From: Desulfobacterales bacterium
Lineage (GTDB): Bacteria > Desulfobacterota > Desulfobacteria > Desulfobacterales > QNYZ01
Direction of reading: 5' to 3'
NCBI GenBank assembly: GCA_029938515.1
Contig: JAOZUU010000062.1
Span: 1-9,854, forward strand
DNA length: 9,854 nucleotides
Shown here: piece by piece, positions 1 through 6,734 of the stretch
Position numbering within the stretch: position 1 is the first letter of the stretch
How the letters are laid out: each line of letters opens with the position of its first letter
The notes under the pieces: generated by a model
Seen by the model: only the letters and a program-made list of their open reading frames with translations
Told to the model about the DNA's origin: nothing
Database searches by the model: none
Translations under genes and position numbers: made by a program

Positions 1-88
1 TGATGGCATCATATTTGTTTGCAATCCGGGTCATTTCCCGGATAACGGATTCGGTTAGCAGATTGAGTCGCTCGGCGGTTTCGGGCAT
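1..88 (-). CDS. Class I/II PLP-dependent aminotransferase, N-terminal fragment
   Basis: Only the first 29 codons are inside the window; the gene continues past the left edge. The reading frame starts at an ATG (88-86), preceded by an AGGAT ribosome-binding sequence about 6 bases upstream. The peptide contains LTESVIREMTRIANKYDAI. From family knowledge this is the N-terminal helix of fold-type I aminotransferases (aspartate/aromatic/alanine/kynurenine type), which is normally followed by a NLSQGFPDF-like stretch. These enzymes are cytoplasmic and move amino groups between amino acids and 2-oxoacids. The substrate cannot be judged because no PLP-binding residue is in view. The gene diverges from the phosphofructokinase operon and shares its upstream region. 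Confidence 0.7.
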   Translation of the reverse strand, partial: MPETAERLNLLTESVIREMTRIANKYDAI

Positions 89-152
89 ATTTATATCCTA
101 AAATATCAAATATATTTAAATGGTTATATTTTTCATTTGCCTTGAGCTCGAA

Positions 153-169
153 TCCCGCAATATGCGGAA
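153..169 (-). repeat. 17-base near-palindrome upstream of the aminotransferase gene
   Basis: Read on the minus strand, TTCCGCA and TGCGGGA pair over 7 positions (one G-T wobble) around a 3-base loop. It lies about 65 bases upstream of the aminotransferase start, so it may be an operator or a small hairpin in the leader. No run of T follows it, which argues against a terminator. The function is not known. Confidence 0.35.
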
Positions 170-296
170 GCATTTTTCAAAGGTCTCTATTTTATGATAC
201 CTGTTCTCGATTTGGCTTTCATGATTTTATTAGATTTTCATTCTTATCATAATTGATGGTTGATTTATAGGTCTTTGTATATGGTATAGTTTCATC

Positions 297-325
297 TTGA
301 CACTCTGGATAAGGGGCTATTAATT
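297..325 (+). promoter_or_regulatory. Candidate sigma70-type promoter for the phosphofructokinase operon
   Basis: A perfect -35 consensus TTGACA lies at 297-302. With a 17-base spacer the -10 would be TTAATT (320-325); a closer match, TATTAA (318-323), has only a 15-base spacer. The -35 is strong and the -10 moderate. Transcription would start near 332 and leave a leader of about 60 bases before the ATG at 392. No other obvious promoter is seen between the five downstream genes, so this may serve the whole operon. Confidence 0.5.
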
Positions 326-330
326 TATCC
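307..330. repeat. Inverted repeat overlapping the candidate promoter
   Basis: GGATAA (307-312) and TTATCC (325-330) form a perfect 6-bp inverted repeat with a 12-base centre. It covers the spacer and -10 of the candidate promoter, a typical position for a repressor operator. Six bases per arm in AT-rich DNA can arise by chance, so this is suggestive only. Confidence 0.3.
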
Positions 331-379
331 GATTGTCGGGATATGAAAATGTCGATGAAAAGTGCGTGTATTTTTTCCG

Positions 380-385
380 AGGAGG
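380..385 (+). promoter_or_regulatory. Strong ribosome-binding site that fixes the phosphofructokinase start
   Basis: AGGAGG lies 6 bases before the ATG at 392. It decides between this ATG and an in-frame GTG 30 bases upstream at 362, which has no comparable Shine-Dalgarno sequence. Confidence 0.85.
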
Positions 386-391
386 ATAACC

Positions 392-2521
392 ATGACCGAA
401 GATAAAGCGAAATTAATTAATGGTTTTATAACCAAAGCCGGCGTAAGGGAAGTAACGGCAGCCAGCAATGCCTCTCTGGATGAAAGGCGGTCGTACCAAC
501 CCCCACGATGCGATGTATTTTCAGGTAGTTATTCCTGTACGTCACCGGATCCGACTTATCGTTTCAGCGTGGACCACGAGGCCGAAAGACTGCTGCCCGA
601 TATGGTTAAGAACAAATTGCTGCGGATCGAGGTGGTTGAGTCGCCGGATGAAAATTTCAAGGAAAATTACCACCGAAAACGGACCATCGGCATTGTTTTC
701 TCCGGCGGCCCGGCACCCGGGGGGCATAACGTCATTGCCGCCCTGTTCGATGCCGCCAAGGCGGCCAATCCCAGCAACCGGATCCTCGGATTCATGATGG
801 GGCCCGATGGCATTATCGACAATCAGGTGACCGAGATAACCCGTGAACGGGTTGACGCTTATCGCAACCTGGGTGGCTTCGGCATGATCAAGACCGGGCG
901 TGCCAAAATCGATACCGAAGAGAAAATGGCCTTGTCCAGGAATACCTGTAAACAACTTGGCCTGGATGCCCTCGTTGTTGTGGGGGGCGACGATTCCAAT
1001 ACCAACGCCGCCTTTTTGGCCCAGGAAATGGCGGCCGACGATATCCAGGTGATCGGGGTGCCCAAGACCATCGATGGCGATGTTCAGGTGCGGGACGCCG
1101 ACGGAAAGGTGTTGTGCGCCATGTCGTTCGGATTTCATACGGCCGCCCGGTCGTTTTCCCAGCAGATCAGCAACCTGTGCACCGACTGCAGCTCGGATAT
1201 GAAATACTGGCATATCTGCAAAGTCATGGGGCGTTCGGCCAGTCATCTGGCCTTAGAGGTAGCCCTCCAAACCCATGCGAACATGACCCTCATCGGTGAA
1301 GACCTGGCCGAATATGTAGATCCGGATAAAATGGCGGCGACCCCGAAATCGGGCAGTACCAATTTTGGTGCTTATGGCATGACCCTGAGGCACCTGTCCC
1401 GGGTTGTTTGCGATGGAATTGTCCGGCGGGCCGCCGTGGGGAAAAATTGCGGGGTCCTGGTGATCCCCGAGGGTGTACTCGAATTTATCAACGAAATTGA
1501 AGTGTTCATTCTCAAGCTTAATACCATCATTGCTGAGTATAATAAAACCCATGACCAGGATTTTCACCAACAATTTCTCCGGCTGGAAGACAAGCTTGAT
1601 TATCTTCGCGATCTGGCCCGTTGCCTTCGGCAGGAAGGAGGTGTCAACATCTGGAACAGTCATGACGATGAGCTGTTCAACGATATTCCGCCCTTTTTTC
1701 AGGAAGGGTTGCTCACCGAGCGGGATGCCCATGGAAATTTTCAATTCTCTTTGGTGGAGACAGACAAGGTGATCATGGGGATGGTCAGGGATCATCTCGA
1801 TGTCCTCCGGGAAACAGGAACCTATAAACTGGGGATTGAACGAAACTTTTACACCAATCTGTTGAAAAGGGATGCGGTCGATCCGGAACATTATGGCCCG
1901 GTCCTTTTTTCCAATTACCATGATAGTACCGATCATTTGCTGATCAGGACTGAGATCATTTCAAAAAAGACACTAAAGCAAGCTATTGAGAAAGCGAAGC
2001 TGATACCGATCGATAGCGATATCCCTGCTGCGATTGTAAAAATTTACGAAAAATCGGTCCCCAAATTTAAAACCCAGACCCATTTTTATGGTTATGACGG
2101 CCGGGGGAGCAATCCCACCGAATTTGATTGCCGCTATACCTATAACCTGGGCCTGACCGTTTTCAGCCTGATTACCAACGGCGCCACGGGACAGATGGCG
2201 GCCATCATGAATCTGGAAAAAGATTTTTCCAGGTGGATGCCCATCGGCATCCCCATCGCGCCCTTGATGCATCTGGAGGAACGTAAGGGAAAACTTGCCC
2301 TGGTCCTGGAGAAAAGCCTGGTGGATCTGCATTCACCCGCATTCCAAGTGGTCAGGGCTTTCCGTGAGAAATGGCTGTCCGCCATTCCCGGTGATGATAA
2401 TTACCGCCTTCCAGGTCCCATTCGTTTTGCCGGCGCCAGTGAGGAAACCCGGCCCATTACATTGGTGCTAAACGACCTGGGGCGAATTGATGAGGCCAGA
2501 TTTGATGAGGCCAGGGGATGA
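392..2521 (+). CDS. pfp: Pyrophosphate-dependent 6-phosphofructokinase, long form
   Basis: This cytoplasmic enzyme phosphorylates fructose 6-phosphate with pyrophosphate (reversibly) to fructose 1,6-bisphosphate, in glycolysis and gluconeogenesis. The protein is 709 residues from the ATG chosen for its strong Shine-Dalgarno sequence. The phosphofructokinase fold is seen in GIVFSGGPAPGGHN (about 100-113), GGDDSNTN (198-205), GVPKTIDGD (222-230) and MGRSASHL (279-286), followed by a PEGVLEF motif near 359 and a GYDGRGSNPTEFD stretch in the C-terminal third that resembles the sugar-phosphate region of long PFPs. From family knowledge, Asp201 in GGDD (Gly in ATP enzymes) and Lys225 in PKTIDGD mark pyrophosphate use. 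The protein is much longer than ATP-PfkA (about 320) and longer than many PFPs (about 550); the extra length includes a helical insert around 370-490. Its stop overlaps the next start (ATGA). The family is certain; PPi rather than ATP use is inferred from the two residues. Confidence 0.92.
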   Translation: MTEDKAKLINGFITKAGVREVTAASNASLDERRSYQPPRCDVFSGSYSCTSPDPTYRFSVDHEAERLLPDMVKNKLLRIEVVESPDENFKENYHRKRTIGIVFSGGPAPGGHNVIAALFDAAKAANPSNRILGFMMGPDGIIDNQVTEITRERVDAYRNLGGFGMIKTGRAKIDTEEKMALSRNTCKQLGLDALVVVGGDDSNTNAAFLAQEMAADDIQVIGVPKTIDGDVQVRDADGKVLCAMSFGFHTAARSFSQQISNLCTDCSSDMKYWHICKVMGRSASHLALEVALQTHANMTLIGEDLAEYVDPDKMAATPKSGSTNFGAYGMTLRHLSRVVCDGIVRRAAVGKNCGVLVIPEGVLEFINEIEVFILKLNTIIAEYNKTHDQDFHQQFLRLEDKLDYLRDLARCLRQEGGVNIWNSHDDELFNDIPPFFQEGLLTERDAHGNFQFSLVETDKVIMGMVRDHLDVLRETGTYKLGIERNFYTNLLKRDAVDPEHYGPVLFSNYHDSTDHLLIRTEIISKKTLKQAIEKAKLIPIDSDIPAAIVKIYEKSVPKFKTQTHFYGYDGRGSNPTEFDCRYTYNLGLTVFSLITNGATGQMAAIMNLEKDFSRWMPIGIPIAPLMHLEERKGKLALVLEKSLVDLHSPAFQVVRAFREKWLSAIPGDDNYRLPGPIRFAGASEETRPITLVLNDLGRIDEARFDEARG

Positions 2522-2982
2522 TTCGGGTCGTTTTTGTATGCACTGCGAATATCTGCCGCAGCCCCATGGCGGAAGGGCTGTTGAATCACCATTGGAAAGA
2601 CCAGGGCCACACCGATCTAACAGTATCCTCCATGGGGATTCAAATGATCGACAATCAGCCAGCCTCCGAACATGCCGTTACGGTATGTGCCGAAAACGGG
2701 GTTGATATTTCTTCCCACCGGTCACGGGCCCTTCGTTCGGTAGAACTTCAAGAAGCGCGCCTGGTTTTGACTATGGAGCCGTTTCAGCAGAGGCATTTGC
2801 AGCTTTTGGCGCCATCAATCAAAGGCAAGGTTTTTTTACTGGCGAAGTGGCCGGAAGAAAGCTGGAAGCGTGGCGTGATCACTGATCCCATCGGTCGCTC
2901 CCTGCGGGGATATCGAAAGATCTTCAGGATCATCGATGGGCATATTCAGAGGATCATACCCTATTTGGCCGCATTGATCTGA
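2518..2982 (+). CDS. Low-molecular-weight protein tyrosine phosphatase
   Basis: This 154-residue cytoplasmic phosphatase removes phosphate from phosphotyrosine through a cysteinyl-phosphate intermediate. The P-loop CTANICRS is at residues 8-15, with nucleophile Cys8 and Arg14 (CX5R). The general acid Asp123 lies in TDPIGRS, and DISSHRSRAL (63-72) is the usual central motif. Length is normal and the protein looks complete. In Bacillus YwlE a Thr at the position of Ile12 gives phosphoarginine specificity; Ile here favours phosphotyrosine (inference). The tyrosine pair after the acid Asp seen in some family members is absent. Arsenate reductases share the fold, but the extra redox cysteines of ArsC are not evident. 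The start ATG overlaps the phosphofructokinase stop by 4 bases, which suggests translational coupling; the next gene starts directly after its stop. The target protein is unknown. Confidence 0.9.
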   Translation: MIRVVFVCTANICRSPMAEGLLNHHWKDQGHTDLTVSSMGIQMIDNQPASEHAVTVCAENGVDISSHRSRALRSVELQEARLVLTMEPFQQRHLQLLAPSIKGKVFLLAKWPEESWKRGVITDPIGRSLRGYRKIFRIIDGHIQRIIPYLAALI

Positions 2983-4299
2983 ATGGATTTTGCTGATGCC
3001 ATTATCAGGCCTTTTTCCACCTTTGAGGCGCGTGAAGAAGCGTTTCGACAACGTATTTCCACCTTGCTGCCGCGTACTCATGCCGGACCCGGTGTGTTCT
3101 GGAAAGATTTTTCCCGAATTTTCGACCGGGGAGATGACAGCCCATCCCATAAGAATATAGCCTATATTACGGCCAATCCTCGTGATTGCCTTGCGTTCAG
3201 TACGCCTCGTAAAGTGTTCCTGGCAGCTGGAATGCAGGCAAAAACCGCTCGGTTGAAGCCGGCGTCCTTTCTCAGGGATGTGGCCCATCAATTCGATCTT
3301 GAAAAAAACCTCGATCAACCGATTCGCTCATTATCCGGAGGTGAAACGGTCAAGCTGGCCCTGGCCAAGGCCCATGTTCTTGTTGAAGCGGCCGCCGGCC
3401 TCGCCCTGGCCAGTCCTTTCTGCTGGCTCGACAAAGATAATCGTTTTTACCTTGAAGGTGTTGTGCACCGCTATCAGGAGCAACGGATACCCGTCACATT
3501 ATTTACGCTGGCAGGTGAAGACAAGACCCAAAAAATTAGAGATAATCGGGAACTGGGACCTGGCTGGTTTGTCCCGGTTCATTTCCATCTCTCTTTTAGC
3601 AAAGTTCGCATGGTCCTGGGATCGACGTTTACCGCCTTTAATATGCCGCCGCCTCCCAAGGTCCGGATCAGCAATTTTGAGGCGGAACTTGCTTCGCCCT
3701 GCCTCTGGCTCGGCGGCAACGGCCAGGGAAAAAGCCTGATGGCTAAAGTGCTGTCCGGTGCCACGGCGTATCGGGGGACGGCTATTATTGACGTGGGGAG
3801 GGAAAGTCGTCCGGCCCGCCTGTTGTTTCAGGACGTGATTACCCAAACCCTGCTTCGATCGTTTGATGTACTTCGATCCCAGGCGTTTCCCAATGGATCT
3901 GAAAAGACCGGTAAGATTTACAATAAGATTATGTCAACGTTTAACCGTTTAAACCAAAACGAGCAGTTTTCCCTTTCCGGTCCGGAAAGGGATGAAATAC
4001 CCACTTTGCTTGAAACCAAGGTTGTTCTGGTGGCGGTGCGCCTGGCTCGGCGGTCGGGGGGGCTCATTCTGGACGAGCCGGACTGGGGATTATCCCAGAT
4101 GGCGGCTAAGGCTTTTGTGGCCGCGGTGGTTGATGTGTCCCACGATCTGGGTGTGCCGGTGATTTTAATTACCCATAAACCGTGGTGGAATGCCGTTGCC
4201 AATAGCCGAATTGAGATTTTTAAATCGAATGTCGAGACGGCCGCAGATGGCCGGTTAACATCTTTTCAAATCGGACTTAAGCATGTTGACCGGACTTAA
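2983..4299 (+). CDS. Tandem ABC ATPase with decayed first half, ECF-type EcfA-like
   Basis: 438 residues, two ABC nucleotide-binding halves in one chain. The second half (about 225-438) is canonical in most motifs: Walker A GGNGQGKS (244-251), Q-loop Gln283 in LLFQD, Walker B LILDEP (361-366) with catalytic Glu365, and H-loop His398 in ITHKP. Its signature is degraded to LSGPE (331-335). The first half has no Walker A; recognisable ABC sequence begins at a Q-loop-like IAYITANP (59-66), then a clean LSGGE signature (117-121), a Walker B with Lys151 in place of the catalytic Glu (LDKD), and Leu176 where the H-loop His should be. Only one composite ATP site could work. There is no Shine-Dalgarno sequence before the ATG, which touches the phosphatase stop (TGAATG), so coupled re-initiation is likely. 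The membrane protein and S component downstream suggest the energising subunit of an ECF-like importer. ABC family membership is firm; the ECF role is inferred. Confidence 0.75.
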   Translation: MDFADAIIRPFSTFEAREEAFRQRISTLLPRTHAGPGVFWKDFSRIFDRGDDSPSHKNIAYITANPRDCLAFSTPRKVFLAAGMQAKTARLKPASFLRDVAHQFDLEKNLDQPIRSLSGGETVKLALAKAHVLVEAAAGLALASPFCWLDKDNRFYLEGVVHRYQEQRIPVTLFTLAGEDKTQKIRDNRELGPGWFVPVHFHLSFSKVRMVLGSTFTAFNMPPPPKVRISNFEAELASPCLWLGGNGQGKSLMAKVLSGATAYRGTAIIDVGRESRPARLLFQDVITQTLLRSFDVLRSQAFPNGSEKTGKIYNKIMSTFNRLNQNEQFSLSGPERDEIPTLLETKVVLVAVRLARRSGGLILDEPDWGLSQMAAKAFVAAVVDVSHDLGVPVILITHKPWWNAVANSRIEIFKSNVETAADGRLTSFQIGLKHVDRT

Positions 4300-5035
4300 A
4301 TGGAAATGGCAGATCAAGCTGCTGCTGCTGGCCGTTGTGGCCCTCCCGGCCTTTACCGGTTATCCCTTGGGGCTATTCGATCAACCCGTTATTGACGGTC
4401 TTACCCGTGGGTGGGTCGGATACGGGATCATTAGCCATGCCGCCATCGGGCTGATTCTTGGTACGTCGGTCTGGGCGGGGTGCCTGGCAATTGCCGTTGC
4501 GATCATGTTGCCCGTGGTATTTGGCGGGGCCGGCATTTCGTACCTGTTTTATCTGACCGGGCTGGGTGATGCTGCCGGACCAACCGCCTACAGTGGCCAT
4601 TACGTGGGGTTGTGTGTCACCATGCTGACCGTTATCCCTTTGGCCAACGGCCTGATTTCAATGGTGCCGGTCCATGAAGTGGAGAAGCGGCTGCTCATGC
4701 GTACCCGGGGCGTATACCGGAGGGAAAAAGCCGCTTTGATGTTCATTCGGGTTTTTATTCACATTGTTTTTTTTGTCATGCCGAATATTCTGGAAGTTGT
4801 GCGGGAAGAACGGTTCAGAAACGAACGGATTGAGGACGATCACCACGATGATGATTATATCTTTACCAAACCGGTGCCGATCCGGTATAAGATCAGGAGA
4901 ATGATTCGTATGCTGGTCTATCTCGGCGTAGAAGGGATCTGTGCATCGATTCAATATATTCCGCTGTGGGCGGAAGAGATCGCCCGGCTTCCCGATCGCC
5001 GTTCCGCAGGTGAATCAACCTATCGAAAGGAGTAA
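4283..5035 (+). CDS. Polytopic membrane protein, candidate divergent ECF T component
   Basis: 250 residues; I do not recognise a named family with confidence. Hydrophobic segments lie near 11-30, 46-62, 65-92, 107-128, 151-170 and 208-226. A charged stretch follows the fourth (132-150, containing TRG at 141-143), a strongly charged region with an acidic/His cluster lies at 181-191, and ARL occurs at 234-236 near the C-terminus. EcfT proteins couple S components to the ATPases through cytosolic helices with Ala-Arg-Gly/Ser-type motifs; TRG and ARL could be remnants, but spacing and sequence are not typical. The main argument is context: it overlaps the ABC ATPase by 17 bases upstream and sits 3 bases before an S component. 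The ATG at 4283 was chosen because the ATG at 4300 is out of frame. It could instead be an unrelated permease. Confidence 0.5.
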   Translation: MLTGLKWKWQIKLLLLAVVALPAFTGYPLGLFDQPVIDGLTRGWVGYGIISHAAIGLILGTSVWAGCLAIAVAIMLPVVFGGAGISYLFYLTGLGDAAGPTAYSGHYVGLCVTMLTVIPLANGLISMVPVHEVEKRLLMRTRGVYRREKAALMFIRVFIHIVFFVMPNILEVVREERFRNERIEDDHHDDDYIFTKPVPIRYKIRRMIRMLVYLGVEGICASIQYIPLWAEEIARLPDRRSAGESTYRKE

Positions 5036-5038
5036 GCG

Positions 5039-5587
5039 ATGACCCAGGAAGCACAGCAAAAGCAGCTAATTACGATTGGCATCATTGCCGCTTACGCAAC
5101 TCTTGCTTTTGTCGGTACGACCATTATCCGGGTACCCCTTCCCGCCACGGGTGGATATTTCAATCTGGGGGATACTTTCGTCATGGCGGCCGCTTTGCTC
5201 CACGGTCCCCTCATCGGGGGTGCCGTCGGTTTGATCGGCCCGGCCCTGTCCGATGCCATCGGATTTCCCCAGTTTATTTTGGCCACTGCCGTGGTTAAAG
5301 GAATTGAGGGGATCATGGTGGGACTGGTCGGGACCAGTCTGCGTAAAAACGGCAGCTCAAGTCTGCGTGTCATCATGGCCCTTATCCTTGGAATTATCAT
5401 TCTGGTGGCCGGATACTATGTGTTCGAGGCGATGATCTATCCGGCTCTGGCCAAATCCGTTCCCTTTTACGGTGTAACCGATGCCAAGGCTGCTTTAGCG
5501 GAAATCGTACCCAATCTTCTCCAGGGGGTATTGAGCGCGGTTATTGCTTTCGGAATCTGGCGAATCTTTATCGGTGTGAGGAAATGA
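5039..5587 (+). CDS. ECF transporter S component (substrate-binding membrane protein)
   Basis: 182 residues, almost wholly hydrophobic, with about five to six membrane segments (near 9-30, 46-70, 76-98, 110-132 and 155-178). S components bind a vitamin or other micronutrient in the cytoplasmic membrane and release it inside when coupled to an EcfA-EcfT module. The signature GGYFNLGD (38-45), then LHGPLIGGAVGLIGPALSD (54-72) and VVKGIEG (85-91), match the pattern I know for the riboflavin/hydroxymethylpyrimidine-type S family (ECF-ribofla_trS, PF07155). The substrate cannot be read from this: relatives carry riboflavin, thiamine precursors, pyridoxine and others. A strong AAAGGAG (5026-5032) sits 6 bases before the ATG. 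It is the last gene of the plus-strand operon. I see no riboswitch inside the operon that would reveal the ligand. Confidence 0.85.
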   Translation: MTQEAQQKQLITIGIIAAYATLAFVGTTIIRVPLPATGGYFNLGDTFVMAAALLHGPLIGGAVGLIGPALSDAIGFPQFILATAVVKGIEGIMVGLVGTSLRKNGSSSLRVIMALILGIIILVAGYYVFEAMIYPALAKSVPFYGVTDAKAALAEIVPNLLQGVLSAVIAFGIWRIFIGVRK

Positions 5588-5626
5588 TGGCGTCGTAAAA
5601 AGTCCCATCTGCGGCGTTATTTTTTC
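5588..5626. repeat. Possible dispersed intergenic repeat
   Basis: The 39 bases after the S-component stop contain GGCGTCGTAAAAAGTCCC and then GGCGTTATTTTTT, two partly similar halves. The sequence resembles an intergenic motif that I recall as common in deltaproteobacterial genomes, but a single window cannot show that it is repeated. It occurs once here. Confidence 0.25.
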
Positions 5627-5632
5627 CGGGTG

Positions 5633-5660
5633 CCGGTTGGTCGGTTCACCAGTCAACCGG
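5633..5660. repeat. Inverted repeat between convergent operons (possible weak terminator)
   Basis: CCGGTTG (5633-5639) and CAACCGG (5654-5660) form a perfect 7-bp stem, 9 bp if two G-T pairs are allowed, around a loop of 14 bases or fewer. It sits between the S-component stop and the stop of the opposite gene at 5662, where a two-way terminator would be expected. Neither strand has a run of T after the stem, so it does not fit a standard intrinsic terminator. Confidence 0.4.
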
Positions 5661-5661
5661 G

Positions 5662-6708
5662 CTATCCACCGACAATATGTACTATGCTGGAGGCCGGAAC
5701 AAAACGTATCCGTTGTTTTAATTTTGGGATTTCCTCTGCCAGTACGCGAAATGTTTCCTCATGCGGATGGGCGATCCCCACCGCTTCTCCCCGTTTTCTG
5801 GCATATCTAATCAATTGTTCGAGTTGGATCTTAATTTTTTCCGGCGAGGTGTTATTATCGAGAAAGATTTTTCGCTGGGCATAGGGTAGTTTAAGATTGC
5901 GCGCCAGCCCGCGGGATACCGTATCGTATGACGTGCGGCTATCGATAAAAAACAACCCTCGCTGTTTGAGGACCTTCAAAACCTGGCGCATCTGACCTGA
6001 ATCGGTGGTCAGCCTGGATCCCATATGATTGTTGACGCCGACGGCGCCTGGGATCGTGTCAAGTGCATCGTATAAATGGCGGGTAAGTTCCTGGGCGCTC
6101 ATGGAGATCAACAAAGCGCCAGGACCGGGATTCACCTTCGGATATTCGATCGGTTCCATGGGCAGGTGCAGCATGATTTCACATTTTTTTGCACGTACTT
6201 TACTGATTACCTTTTTCTGATAAGGGGAAAAAGGCAGGATGGAAAAGGTTAAGGGTGCATCAATGGAAAGAAAATGGTCCACAATCTTCGGATCATAGCC
6301 GATATCATCAATGATAATCGCTACTTTCGGCAAGGTCGGTTTTCGGGGTTTTTTCTGTTTTTGAACCGGGGCAGCCGGAGGGATGCCCGGAACGACCTTG
6401 GGCGCCATGGGCCGTTTTTTATCCAAGGCGGGATGAACCTCGTTTCGCGGATAAATCTCATAAACCGGTGCCGTGGCCGATTGTTCGATACTGTATCTTT
6501 TTGAATCGGTATGGATCGCCACGGGAACCGGCGCGGGTATTTTACGTGCGAGTAAATGCCGGGAAGTCATGCCGGCAATTCCCACGAGAACCAGTAATAT
6601 CGCTATACTGATGATCGACCTGGCCAGATGCGACAGGGTCGTCTTTTTTGGCGGGGGTCGTTTTTTGGGGCGGACAGGCGCTTTTTTTTTCCCATTTTTT
6701 TGGGCCAT
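5662..6708 (-). CDS. yibQ: Divergent polysaccharide deacetylase, YibQ family
   Basis: 348 residues. The N-terminus is very basic (many Lys, Arg and Pro in residues 3-22), followed by a single membrane segment (about 31-47), a Pro/Lys-rich linker to about 127, and a deacetylase-like domain (128-345), predicted to be periplasmic. Family motifs are IIIDDIGYD (131-139; Asp134 and Asp135), LHLPMEP (180-186), GVNNHMGSR (224-232), FIDSRTS (254-260), FLDNN (282-286) and GIAHPHEET (311-319); the Asp and His residues would form a metal site like that of NodB-type deacetylases. The true substrate of YibQ/DUF610 proteins is not settled. The gene follows ctpA after 26 bases, an arrangement common in proteobacteria (often with envC, which is not seen here), pointing to a role in the cell envelope. 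No clear Shine-Dalgarno sequence precedes the ATG, so translation may depend on ctpA. Confidence 0.88.
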   Translation of the reverse strand: MAQKNGKKKAPVRPKKRPPPKKTTLSHLARSIISIAILLVLVGIAGMTSRHLLARKIPAPVPVAIHTDSKRYSIEQSATAPVYEIYPRNEVHPALDKKRPMAPKVVPGIPPAAPVQKQKKPRKPTLPKVAIIIDDIGYDPKIVDHFLSIDAPLTFSILPFSPYQKKVISKVRAKKCEIMLHLPMEPIEYPKVNPGPGALLISMSAQELTRHLYDALDTIPGAVGVNNHMGSRLTTDSGQMRQVLKVLKQRGLFFIDSRTSYDTVSRGLARNLKLPYAQRKIFLDNNTSPEKIKIQLEQLIRYARKRGEAVGIAHPHEETFRVLAEEIPKLKQRIRFVPASSIVHIVGG

Positions 6709-6734
6709 GGCTGCTATAGTTCAGAAATCCGGGT

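Larger units (their letters stand above)
89..391. other. AT-rich divergent intergenic region
   Basis: About 300 bases separate the aminotransferase start from the phosphofructokinase start. I see no convincing gene here. The region is clearly richer in A and T than its flanks, as expected for a two-way promoter region. It holds a near-palindrome on the aminotransferase side (153-169), a good -35 box with a weaker -10 on the phosphofructokinase side (297-325), an inverted repeat over that promoter (307-330) and a strong Shine-Dalgarno sequence (380-385). No riboswitch or small RNA gene is recognisable by eye. Confidence 0.7.

Noticed and set aside
362..391. Upstream GTG start extending the phosphofructokinase by 10 residues
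   Set aside because: No Shine-Dalgarno sequence precedes it, whereas AGGAGG sits at ideal spacing before the ATG at 392.
542..1936. Two long antisense open frames (542-1246 and 1253-1936, minus) opposite the phosphofructokinase
   Set aside because: Their translations show no family motif and simply mirror codons of a well-conserved enzyme on the other strand.
2518..2982. Arsenate reductase (ArsC) instead of tyrosine phosphatase
   Set aside because: The P-loop is shared, but the redox cysteine arrangement of ArsC is not evident and there is no arsenic gene context.
5039..5587. S component as a queuosine-precursor transporter, because queD is nearby
   Set aside because: queD lies 3.5 kb away on the other strand in a different transcription unit, and the S family covers many vitamins; there is no real link.
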